Below, piece after piece: positions 1-6,601 of a stretch of DNA of 11,211 nt. Made by a program: the position numbers and the translations under genes. The DNA is from Candidatus Pacearchaeota archaeon (GTDB lineage: Archaea; Nanobdellota; Nanobdellia; Pacearchaeales; GW2011-AR1), in the NCBI GenBank assembly GCA_017609695.1, contig JAFCDM010000011.1, forward strand, positions 1-11,211. The letters run 5' to 3'. Position 1 is the first letter of the stretch; every line of letters begins with the position of its first letter. The notes under the pieces are model-generated. The model worked only from the letters and a program-made list of their open reading frames with translations. It did not search any database and was not told where the DNA came from.

Positions 1-260
1 TAATTAAGATTTCCAATTAAAAAAACTAAGAATACTAAAAAAACAATACTAAAAATCAATAAAAACTTTTTGCTCTTAACTCCTTTTTTTAAAATATCTC
101 TTGTTTTTTTTGTTCTTTCACTAACCTTCCTGACTATCTTATGTCTTTTTTTAGGCCCAGAAACAAATCTTGTCTTAACCTTACCTTTATGCCTATAACT
201 TTCACAATAATAAGGCCCATATTTCTTTCCATTTCTTATTACATACCTCTTATATACCAT
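1..260 (-). CDS. Small basic protein with one membrane helix, partial (runs off left edge)
   Basis: Reading leftward from an ATG at 258-260 gives 86 codons without a stop before the window edge, so the C-terminus is missing. The N-terminal 35 residues are rich in Tyr, Lys and Gly and include NGKKYGPYYCESYRHKGKVK, a strand-like pattern that I associate with short 'YGPYY...KGKVKT' N-terminal modules in archaeal proteins of unknown function. A strongly basic stretch (residues about 37-65) follows, then a hydrophobic helix at about 66-83. The basic stretch before the helix predicts a cytoplasmic N-terminus with the unseen remainder outside the cell. No Shine-Dalgarno sequence is visible. The clearest TATA-like box (325-335) lies about 70 bases upstream, with a weaker one near 287-297. 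Function unknown; I am confident that it is coding, not of any role. Confidence 0.7.
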   Translation of the reverse strand, partial: MVYKRYVIRNGKKYGPYYCESYRHKGKVKTRFVSGPKKRHKIVRKVSERTKKTRDILKKGVKSKKFLLIFSIVFLVFLVFLIGNLN

Positions 261-379
261 TTTTTTTAAATTAAGTAGTGAAACAAATAAAAGACTCACT
301 ATACTTTAGAATAATAAGAATTTTTTATTTATAAATTCTTTGATGGGTTATAAAAAGATTTTCACTACAAAACAAGATA

Positions 380-480
380 CTAGATTACTCTATAAAGATA
401 AAAACCTTCTTTGCTAATTCCTTTTAATTCAAAACCACTGCAATTAAATTCAAAAAGATAAACATAATCAATGTCATTTT
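380..480 (-). other. Displaced C-terminal coding segment after a frameshift
   Basis: On the minus strand, the frame shifted by one base relative to the upstream reading frame continues from about 474 to a TAG at 380-382. It encodes about 31 residues beginning DIDYVYLFEFNCSGF and ending GFYLYRVI. This looks like the natural end of the soluble tail of the membrane protein, unlike the 17 hydrophobic residues read in the original frame. Adding one A to the AAAA run (TTTT at 477-480 on the plus strand) would join the two, reading KIKNDIDYVY, and give a 587-residue protein. The junction is not a canonical slippery heptamer, so a sequencing or assembly indel or a recent mutation is more likely than programmed frameshifting. 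Confidence 0.75.
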
Positions 481-2142
481 AATCTTTTCATTACAACTTG
501 TTTCCATAAAATAATTAAAATTAATAAGTTTATTGGTTATTGTTGCTTCTTTAGTATTCAAAGGATAATTTTTTGTTGAAACTCCAAGGACTAATCCTTT
601 CCAAGGAATGCTTAAAAAATTCTTTTTTTCTATATTTTTAAATAATTCTAAATCATCTTTAGAAAGATAATTATTTGCAGGAGCTGCTGGATTAAAAAAG
701 GTATCATCATAAACAGAATGTAACTTTAATTCCTGCCAATTATCTCTTTCAGTGTAAGAAAAAGAAAACAATAAAAATAAAATAAGAACTAAAACCTTAG
801 TAATTTGCAAAAATTTATATTTCTTCACAAAATTAATTTTTCTTATATATCTTAGTAAATAAAATAAACCAAATCCTGATAAAAGAACAATTAAAATGCT
901 TATAAATACCACAACTCTTTCATATTCAATAATAAATCTCCCTAAACATTTAGAATAAATCCCCCAATAAATCAAACCTACAAAAACCGGCATAATTAAC
1001 CATAATCTCTTTTTGATTGTTCCTAAAATTCCAAAAAAGGCCAATATCAAAACAGGAATAGGAATAATTTTCCATATCGAAAAATCAGGGATTCCTCCTT
1101 TAGTAAAAGTTTCATAAAAAAGCTTTTCTTTAATCATTAAAACCGATTTATTAAAAGAACCAATACTAAAAAAAATAAAACTAAATAAAATAAAAGTAAT
1201 TATAATACAAATAATCAAATAAATTAAGATTATTCTTATTTTTTCTCTTTTACTTATCTTTGAAAAAATAAAATAAAATAAAAAACTAATGCTATATAAA
1301 ACAAACAAAGGAGGATAAAAAATTAAAGTTAAAAAAGCTGTTAAAAAAATCATTTTTTTGTCGTTTAAAAACATAAATAAAAAACTTAACAAAAAGGAAA
1401 TAATTCCCAAAGTCAAAGGCATGAGGTTCCAAATCCCTGGGAGATTTGCACCATTTACAATATAAGGAACAGATAAACAAGCAATTGCAGAAGCTAATTT
1501 TCCAGCATGATTAACTATCAAAATAAGATAAACAAGCAAACAAAGAATTAAACCAGAAAAAATAGTTAGTATAGTATACTGCGTCAAAGAACTTAATTCA
1601 AGCAATAAAATGATCTCTGAAATAAATGAATGAAAAGGTAGTTCTAAATTTGGAAAAAAAGAATTATGCCATAAAGGATTTTTTAAAGGCAATTTTCCAG
1701 AATCTATAGAATAATCAGTTAAAGAAACAGCAATCCATTCATCAGAAAAATAAGGGTAAACGTATTTTATGTCATTAACATCCTTATAATTCCCCAAAAC
1801 AGTGGAAATTTTTCCAGTATAATCATAATGAACAGAAAAAAATTGGATAAACAATATAATTACGATAAAAAGCAAAACCCAGTCTATTTTTATTTTCTTA
1901 ACCTTCAAAAAAAAACCACTAAAATCAATTTTAGTTAAAACCAATCCAGCAATTAAAAGATTAATTCCTATAATAATATTATATTTAAAAATCCCAAAAG
2001 TCTGTGTTAAAATAGCAACAACCAAATGAAAAGTTATTAAAAAACTTAAAATATAACAAAAACCTTTTCTTTTATCTTCAAATTTAAAAATTAATAAGAA
2101 AGGAATTAATAACAAAATTAATCCAAATATTGTTTTTATCAT
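424..2142 (-). CDS. Polytopic membrane protein, GT-C glycosyltransferase-like (C-terminus frameshifted)
   Basis: The intact frame is 572 residues with about eleven to twelve hydrophobic helices (for example 3-20, 27-48, 54-70, 88-104, 174-210, 242-258, 265-294, 301-327, 358-374, 380-395, 409-431, 446-463). A long loop after the early helices carries YFSDEW (residues 131-136), an acidic motif placed like the catalytic Asp/Glu of GT-C enzymes (PMT, RgtA, ArnT, Alg families), which transfer sugars from lipid carriers outside the membrane. A C-terminal soluble tail (464-555) follows. The last 17 residues encoded in frame are out of character: the real C-terminus continues in another frame (see 380-480). 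A GAGGT ribosome binding site at 2146-2150 sits just before the ATG. It is divergent from three glycosyltransferase genes, which supports a surface-glycan role. Membrane topology is clear; the GT-C assignment is inferred, and an unrelated polytopic protein is possible. Confidence 0.7.
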   Translation of the reverse strand: MIKTIFGLILLLIPFLLIFKFEDKRKGFCYILSFLITFHLVVAILTQTFGIFKYNIIIGINLLIAGLVLTKIDFSGFFLKVKKIKIDWVLLFIVIILFIQFFSVHYDYTGKISTVLGNYKDVNDIKYVYPYFSDEWIAVSLTDYSIDSGKLPLKNPLWHNSFFPNLELPFHSFISEIILLLELSSLTQYTILTIFSGLILCLLVYLILIVNHAGKLASAIACLSVPYIVNGANLPGIWNLMPLTLGIISFLLSFLFMFLNDKKMIFLTAFLTLIFYPPLFVLYSISFLFYFIFSKISKREKIRIILIYLIICIIITFILFSFIFFSIGSFNKSVLMIKEKLFYETFTKGGIPDFSIWKIIPIPVLILAFFGILGTIKKRLWLIMPVFVGLIYWGIYSKCLGRFIIEYERVVVFISILIVLLSGFGLFYLLRYIRKINFVKKYKFLQITKVLVLILFLLFSFSYTERDNWQELKLHSVYDDTFFNPAAPANNYLSKDDLELFKNIEKKNFLSIPWKGLVLGVSTKNYPLNTKEATITNKLINFNYFMETSCNEKIKMTLIMFIFLNLIAVVLN

Positions 2143-2179
2143 TTTACCTCTTCTGTTTTTATATTCTAAATTAATAAAG

Positions 2180-2189
2180 TATTTAAAAA
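2180..2189. promoter_or_regulatory. Shared TATA-like element of a divergent promoter
   Basis: The near-palindromic tatttaaaaa lies between the divergent genes at 2142 (minus) and 2214 (plus). In the plus direction its centre is about 30 bases from the ATG, giving an almost leaderless mRNA. In the minus direction it would start transcription near 2158, leaving a leader of about 15 bases that contains the GAGGT ribosome binding site. One box could serve both directions. Confidence 0.5.
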
Positions 2190-2213
2190 TGATGATATTC
2201 TATTTAATATAAA

Positions 2214-2861
2214 ATGTCAAAACCTGAATTAAGTATAATCCTGCCTTGTCTAAACGAAGAAAACTCAATAAGTAAATGTATCAATAATATTAAAAATGTT
2301 ATTTTTGATGCAGAAATCATAGTAGTTAATAATAACTCTACAGATAAAAGTAAACAAATAGCTTTAAATAAAAAAGTGATGGTTATAGATGAAAATAAAA
2401 GAGGTTATGGCAATGCATATAGAACAGGATTTAAAAAAGCATCTCAAAAAAACATAATTATGGTGGATTGTGATTGTAGTTATGATGTAAAAGATATTCC
2501 AAAATTTTTAGAAAAATTAAAAAATTATGACATGGTTATCGGAAATAGATTTGCAAATCCAGATAAAAATGCTATGAATTCTTTAAACAAATTTGGAAAT
2601 TCAATTTTAAGACTTTTCCTTAAATTAAAAGGAATTAATCATAAAGAAGTTTGCACAGGATTTATAGGAATCAAAAAAAATAAAATCCCAAAGAACTTAA
2701 AAAGTGAAGGTATGGAATTCTCATCTGAATTTTTGATTAAAACAAAAAATCTAAATAAAGTAGAAATTCCTATTAAATTTCATAAAAGAATTGGAAAATC
2801 AAAACTTAAAAGATTTAGAGATGGTTTTAAACATATTAAAATCATCCTTTTAACAAAATAA
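2214..2861 (+). CDS. GT2 family glycosyltransferase, DPM1-like (polyprenyl-phosphate sugar synthase)
   Basis: A 215-residue GT-A fold protein. Visible features in order: an N-terminal strand and nucleotide-binding start (SIILPCLNEE, 7-16), VVNNNSTD (37-44) for the UDP/GDP sugar, RGYGNAYRTGF (63-73), the metal-binding DCD motif (85-87) followed by YD, VIGNRF (108-113), GMEFSSEFL (166-174) and a basic KRIGKSKLKRFRDG (191-204). GNRF and the late R-x-G-x-SKL...DG pattern are typical of dolichol-phosphate mannose or glucose synthases, which charge a polyprenyl phosphate with one sugar on the cytoplasmic face. It lacks the C-terminal membrane helices of GtrB/DPM3-fused relatives, so it would be soluble or peripheral. 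It probably makes the donor for the membrane GT-C-like enzyme encoded divergently. The exact sugar cannot be read from the sequence. Confidence 0.85.
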   Translation: MSKPELSIILPCLNEENSISKCINNIKNVIFDAEIIVVNNNSTDKSKQIALNKKVMVIDENKRGYGNAYRTGFKKASQKNIIMVDCDCSYDVKDIPKFLEKLKNYDMVIGNRFANPDKNAMNSLNKFGNSILRLFLKLKGINHKEVCTGFIGIKKNKIPKNLKSEGMEFSSEFLIKTKNLNKVEIPIKFHKRIGKSKLKRFRDGFKHIKIILLTK

Positions 2862-2867
2862 ATCCAT

Positions 2868-2874
2868 TTTTACA
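2868..2874 (+). terminator. Possible T-rich archaeal terminator
   Basis: A run of five T residues follows the stop codon of the DPM1-like gene, just before the TATA-like box of the next gene. Archaeal RNA polymerase stops at oligo-T tracts without a hairpin. The tract is short and the region AT-rich, so this is weak. Confidence 0.25.
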
Positions 2875-2881
2875 ACAATCC

Positions 2882-2889
2882 TTTTAAAT
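2882..2889 (+). promoter_or_regulatory. TATA-like box of the GT4 gene
   Basis: ttttaaat is centred about 24-25 bases before the ATG at 2910, which predicts a transcript starting at or next to the start codon. No ribosome binding site is visible. Confidence 0.5.
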
Positions 2890-2909
2890 TAATTATCTTT
2901 ATTAAAAAC

Positions 2910-4013
2910 ATGAAAATTGCAATCTTTCATAATTTTATGGATAATATTGGAGGAGCAGAAATTGTTGCTTTAACTTTAGCAAGAGAACTTAATGCAGATA
3001 TTTATACAACTAATATTGACTTTAAAAAAATAAAAAAGATGGGTTTTAATGTTAACAAAATTAAGATTCATAGTATTGGCAAAGTTCCAATAAATGCTCC
3101 ATTTAAACAACAATTTGCTTTATATAAATTTAAAAAACTCAATCTTAAAAATAAATATGATTTTTACATTATAGCAGGAGATTGGGCGATATCTGGAGCA
3201 GTTAATAACAAACCTAATCTTTGGTATGTTCATTCTTCAATAAAAGAAATATGGAATTTAAAAAATTATATAAAAAAAACCTTTGTTCCCACTTGGAAAA
3301 AACCTTTATTTGATTTATGGGTAAAATATAATCAATACTTTAATAAAAAATATGTTCAACATATTAAAAAGATAATTTGTAATTCTAAAAACACACAAAA
3401 AAGAGTTTGGAAATATCTTAAAAAAAAAGCTATTGTAATTAATCCACCAATAGAAATAGCAAAATTAAAATATAAAAAACCCAAGAATTATTGGCTTTCA
3501 GTTAATAGGTTATTAAACACTAAACGAGTTGAAATGCAAATTAAAGCTTTTTCTAAATTAAAAAATGAAAAATTAATCATTATTGGAAGTTATGAAAAAT
3601 CAAAGCATTTCAAAAAGTATGTTCATCATATTAAAAAAATAAAATTAGAAAATATTAAAATTTTAAGTTGGGTAAATCAAAAAAAACTTATAGATTTATA
3701 TGCAAATTGTAAAGGATTTATTACAACCGCAAAAGATGAAGATTTTGGGATAACTGTTGTAGAAGCAATGGCCTCTGGAAAACCAGTCATAGCCTGCAAT
3801 GAAGGAGGCTATAAAGAAACAATAATAAACAAAAAAACAGGAATTCTAATAGACAAAATAAATCAAAATAAATTATTTGAAACTATAAAAAAAATGTCAA
3901 AAGAATTGAAAAATACAAAAAATCAAGAAAAATACAAAAAAGCTTGTCAAAACCAAGCAAAAAAATTTGACGTAAAAATTTTCATTAAAAAAATAAAAAA
4001 AGAAATAAATTGA
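2910..4013 (+). CDS. GT4 family (GT-B fold) glycosyltransferase
   Basis: A 367-residue protein of normal length for family GT4. The N-terminal acceptor domain begins with a short strand and the Gly-rich loop GGAE (14-17). ICNSKNTQKRV (156-166) marks the inter-domain 'N-S' strand, and VNRLLNTKRVEMQIKAF (198-214) opens the C-terminal nucleotide-sugar domain. The EX7E retaining motif is E277 and E285 within EDFGITVVEAMASGKPV, followed by GGYKETI (299-305), which contacts the nucleotide diphosphate. WYVHSS (105-110) is the conserved His region. It would transfer a sugar with retention of configuration from a nucleotide donor to a growing lipid-linked glycan on the cytoplasmic side. The next glycosyltransferase starts 10 bases after its stop, so the two are probably co-transcribed. 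Donor and acceptor are not predictable. Confidence 0.9.
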   Translation: MKIAIFHNFMDNIGGAEIVALTLARELNADIYTTNIDFKKIKKMGFNVNKIKIHSIGKVPINAPFKQQFALYKFKKLNLKNKYDFYIIAGDWAISGAVNNKPNLWYVHSSIKEIWNLKNYIKKTFVPTWKKPLFDLWVKYNQYFNKKYVQHIKKIICNSKNTQKRVWKYLKKKAIVINPPIEIAKLKYKKPKNYWLSVNRLLNTKRVEMQIKAFSKLKNEKLIIIGSYEKSKHFKKYVHHIKKIKLENIKILSWVNQKKLIDLYANCKGFITTAKDEDFGITVVEAMASGKPVIACNEGGYKETIINKKTGILIDKINQNKLFETIKKMSKELKNTKNQEKYKKACQNQAKKFDVKIFIKKIKKEIN

Positions 4014-4023
4014 CTTTAATCAA

Positions 4024-4899
4024 ATGAAGATGATAAAACCTAAAATCTCAATCCTATTACCAGTATATAATTCAGAAAAAACTCTAGCATTATGTATAAA
4101 ATCAATTTTATTACAAACTTACAAGAACTTTGAACTTATTATTATAGATAACAATTCTAAAGACAATTCACAAAAAATAATCAAAAACTTCAAAAAAAAA
4201 GATAAAAGAATAATCTATCTATTTGAACAAAAACAGGGAAGGGCAACTGCTAGAAACGCGGGAATAAAAATTGCAAAAGGAAAAATAATTGCAATGACAG
4301 ATTCAGATTGTATTGTTCCAAAAAACTGGATTCAAAAATTAACAAAACCCATAAAAAAAAACAAAGAACAAGCAACTTTAGGTCATGAACAAGAAGCAAT
4401 TAAAAATTTCTGGACAAAAAATATACAATCTGCCAACTGGAATTATCTAAAATCCACTATTAAAGGAAATTATACCAACCATATTGACACAAAAAATTTC
4501 GCAATCGTTTCTACATTATTAAAGAACAACCTATTTGATGAAAAATTAAAGGCAGCAGTAGATTATGAATTATACTTAAAATTAAGAAATAAAACAAAAA
4601 TAAAATTTCTTCCAGATGTTAAAGTAAAACACTTCCATCAATCCAATTTCAAAGAAGCGTCAAGGATGAACTTTGAAAGAGGATACTATGCATATCTAAT
4701 TTTCAAAAAATATGAAAACTTAGATTTAAAAAAGGAACCAATGATGAAATCTATGTTTCTAAAAAATATCCTTAAATATCCTCTAAGGATTATAAAAGAA
4801 TTAAATAAAAAACCCCTTACCCAAACTTACTTTCAATTAATATTAGCTGTTTCTTGGATTTTGGGAGGATTTTTAGCAAAATTAAGTAAAAATAAATAA
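4024..4899 (+). CDS. GT2 family glycosyltransferase
   Basis: A 291-residue inverting GT-A enzyme. It has the opening ISILLPVYNSEKTL (8-21), the nucleotide-binding IIDNNSKDNS (40-49), GRATARNAGI (72-81), and the metal-binding DSD at 93-95 (TDSDCIVP). DYELYLKL (180-187) is the acceptor-side motif containing the likely catalytic base region. A hydrophobic helix at about 266-285 near the C-terminus probably anchors it to the membrane. It resembles EpsE/WcaA-like chain-extending enzymes of polysaccharide and N-glycan clusters. The gene follows the GT4 gene by 10 bases with no separate promoter or clear ribosome binding site. A second in-frame ATG at 4030 could be the true start and would change the protein by only two residues. 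Its place at the end of a three-gene run supports assembly of one glycan. Confidence 0.88.
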   Translation: MKMIKPKISILLPVYNSEKTLALCIKSILLQTYKNFELIIIDNNSKDNSQKIIKNFKKKDKRIIYLFEQKQGRATARNAGIKIAKGKIIAMTDSDCIVPKNWIQKLTKPIKKNKEQATLGHEQEAIKNFWTKNIQSANWNYLKSTIKGNYTNHIDTKNFAIVSTLLKNNLFDEKLKAAVDYELYLKLRNKTKIKFLPDVKVKHFHQSNFKEASRMNFERGYYAYLIFKKYENLDLKKEPMMKSMFLKNILKYPLRIIKELNKKPLTQTYFQLILAVSWILGGFLAKLSKNK

Positions 4900-4911
4900 T
4901 CCAGAATTAAC

Positions 4912-4917
4912 TTTTTT
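4912..4917 (+). terminator. T-tract terminator after the glycosyltransferase run
   Basis: Six consecutive T residues lie 12 bases after the stop codon of the last glycosyltransferase, in the short gap between convergent genes. This fits archaeal oligo-T termination. Confidence 0.4.
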
Positions 4918-4945
4918 GTATTCAAAATAACAAAACTATTAAAAT

Positions 4946-4951
4946 AAAAAA
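4946..4951 (-). terminator. T-tract terminator after the diadenylate cyclase gene
   Basis: Six A residues on the plus strand are a T6 tract on the transcript strand, 40 bases past the cyclase stop codon and facing the convergent T6 tract of the glycosyltransferase gene. The surrounding AT richness limits confidence. Confidence 0.3.
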
Positions 4952-4990
4952 CTTTAAGATTAAACTAAAATAAAAATTATCAAAATTTAT

Positions 4991-6019
4991 TCATATCTTT
5001 TTACCCATTAAAATCTGTTCTTTCAAAGTGTCTATTTCTTTTTTAAACAAAACTACCTTATCCTTAAGAATCAGATTTAAATTCTCTTCTTTAATATTAA
5101 AAATTTCTTCTAAATTTTTAAATTTACTAATCAAATCTTTAATTTCATTTGAATTTAAACAAGTTTTACTTAAAATACGATAACCTTTTGGCATGACTTT
5201 TGTTTCTAAAGATTCTTCAAAAAGAATCTTCGCAATATTCTCTGCATCTAAAAGACTATCAAAACTTAGATTATCAGAAAAATGTTTCATCCTATTAGTT
5301 TTTTGTATATAATCTCTAACCACAAATTCTTGTTGTTTCTCAATCCCTTTCATTAATTCTTTCATCCTCATCCTCACTATAATCCCTTCCCTACCTAATT
5401 CAAGAATATATTCATTAATAATATTAGACATTTTTTTAATTATTTCAAGTCTTTGTAAAATAGAACAAATATCCCCTACAGAAACTAAGCTAGTAATCTC
5501 TAAAATATTTAAATTAATTAATAATTCATTAAAAACCTCTCTTTGTTTTTCTAAAATTTGTAATGTTTCTGTTGTCTTTCTTAAAAGCTCTTCTGTATTT
5601 TGTAATACATATCTTGAATTCCCATAATAAACACTGATTTTGCCCCTTCTCTCAGAAACTGCAATAGCTAAACATCCAGTTTGTTTAGCAACCCTTTCTG
5701 CAGCTTGATGTCGTGTACCAGTTTCAGAAGTATCAAAAGTCCTATCTGGAACAATTAAAGCATTTACATAAAGGATTTTCTTAAAATCCTCTGATAAAAT
5801 AATCGCTCCATCTAATTTAGCTAATTCAGCTAACCTTTTAGAAGTAAATTTACAATTGACTTTAAAACCTCCTTCAAAAATATCAAAAAGAGAAGGATTA
5901 ATAACTACAATTAAAACCCCCATCCTCCCATTAACAATATCATCTAAACCAGCCCTTAATCCAGTCCCCGGACTTAATTTCTTTAAAATATCTAATTTAA
6001 CTAAATTCTTTTTTTCCAT
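4991..6019 (-). CDS. disA: DisA-type diadenylate cyclase (c-di-AMP synthase)
   Basis: The enzyme would condense two ATP into cyclic di-AMP. From the chosen start it is 342 residues, close to bacterial DisA (about 355). The N-terminal DAC domain has SPGTGLRAG (16-24), GGFKVN (50-55), the catalytic DGA (70-72), ETGTRHQAAERVAKQTG (99-115) and AVSERR (120-125), all aligning with Bacillus DisA from memory. The long helical linker (about 145-270) and PKGYR (277-281) follow, then a C-terminal region in the place of the helix-hairpin-helix. Two oddities: the RHR motif reads RHQ, and the hairpin G-I-G is missing. I chose the ATG at 6017-6019 because it matches the usual family N-terminus, has GGGGAT 7 bases upstream, and has aaatttaagt centred 26 bases upstream. 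An in-frame ATG at 6055 would add 12 residues. DisA is mainly bacterial, so transfer is plausible. Confidence 0.9.
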   Translation of the reverse strand: MEKKNLVKLDILKKLSPGTGLRAGLDDIVNGRMGVLIVVINPSLFDIFEGGFKVNCKFTSKRLAELAKLDGAIILSEDFKKILYVNALIVPDRTFDTSETGTRHQAAERVAKQTGCLAIAVSERRGKISVYYGNSRYVLQNTEELLRKTTETLQILEKQREVFNELLINLNILEITSLVSVGDICSILQRLEIIKKMSNIINEYILELGREGIIVRMRMKELMKGIEKQQEFVVRDYIQKTNRMKHFSDNLSFDSLLDAENIAKILFEESLETKVMPKGYRILSKTCLNSNEIKDLISKFKNLEEIFNIKEENLNLILKDKVVLFKKEIDTLKEQILMGKKI

Positions 6020-6103
6020 ATTTAATATCCCCATAACAAAACTTAAATTTCTCATATCTTATTGCATCTTAAAGTTCTACTTCAGCTCTCAAAACTCCTT
6101 ACA

Positions 6104-6112
6104 TTTTATATT
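6104..6112 (-). promoter_or_regulatory. TATA-like box upstream of the diadenylate cyclase gene
   Basis: On the minus strand the sequence reads aatataaaa, which would start transcription near 6083 and leave a leader of about 64 bases to the ATG at 6019, or 28 bases to the alternative ATG at 6055. A weaker box closer to the gene (6041-6050) would instead give a leaderless mRNA starting at 6019. Confidence 0.35.
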
Positions 6113-6270
6113 ATTAGTTTTAATCTAACTATATCCATCAGTATAGAGCTTTTTCATCCATTAAAAAAGATCTAACTTCTTTATAAGAATTTATGAGATT
6201 GATAATAAAAATTCAAAAGAAATTTCCCTGCTTCTATTTTCTATAAGAATTATATAGGATTATACAAATC

Positions 6271-6278
6271 TTTATAAA
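6271..6278 (+). promoter_or_regulatory. TATA box of the small membrane protein gene
   Basis: tttataaa is centred 25-26 bases before the ATG at 6300, the cleanest archaeal promoter in the window. The mRNA should be leaderless. The rest of the gap 6020-6299 contains only the cyclase promoter elements. Confidence 0.65.
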
Positions 6279-6299
6279 GACAATTTTTTTATACAAAAT

Positions 6300-6515
6300 A
6301 TGAATAAATGGTTTGAAATTTTGGTGGGACTTATCCTAATAATCGGAATGATTGTTTTAGGATTCTATTCTTCAGTTAATGCCTGGGAAATCGCAGGGAA
6401 ATCCCTAAATTTTTGGCATGCTGGATGGGAATTCTTACAAGGTGGGATATTCTGGTTTATAATAATGATAGGACTTTTATTTTTAATGTTAGGAATAAGC
6501 GATTTAAGAGAATAA
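6300..6515 (+). CDS. Small two-helix membrane protein, unknown function
   Basis: A 71-residue protein. Hydrophobic helices lie at about 5-24 and 50-66, joined by an aromatic loop with WEIAGKSLNFWHAGWEF (29-45), and it ends in the polar GISDLRE. It has no catalytic motif or signal cleavage site. The strong leaderless-type promoter, normal composition and complete ORF between two minus-strand genes argue that it is a real gene. The ending GGIFWFIIMIGLLFLMLG resembles short conserved hypothetical proteins I associate with DPANN archaea, but I cannot name a family. It is convergent with the SpoIIM-like gene. Its position next to the cyclase gene is only divergent, so a functional link to c-di-AMP is speculative. 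Confidence 0.75.
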   Translation: MNKWFEILVGLILIIGMIVLGFYSSVNAWEIAGKSLNFWHAGWEFLQGGIFWFIIMIGLLFLMLGISDLRE

Positions 6516-6601
6516 AAACTCCAAAAATTATAAAAGTAATTCTAAAGTAACAGAAGTATTTAAAAATAAATATACTAAAAAGACAATAAAACCTTAAATG
6601 C

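Noticed and set aside
470..485. Programmed -1 frameshifting to join the two frames of the membrane protein
   Set aside because: The zero-frame codons ATT AAA ATG do not form an X-XXY-YYZ slippery heptamer, and I saw no downstream stem; an indel is simpler.
1292..1480. 62-residue minus-strand ORF
   Set aside because: It lies wholly inside the GT-C-like membrane gene in another frame of the same strand, is Phe- and Cys-rich by accident, and has no promoter or ribosome binding site.
2190..2227. Possible box C/D guide RNA (TGATGA at 2190-2195 and CTGA at 2224-2227)
   Set aside because: There are no C' and D' boxes or terminal stem, the spacing is short, and the second box falls inside the coding start of the DPM1-like gene.
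5856..6128. 90-residue plus-strand ORF
   Set aside because: It is mostly antisense to the start of the well-supported diadenylate cyclase gene; its sequence is a mirror of that coding region.
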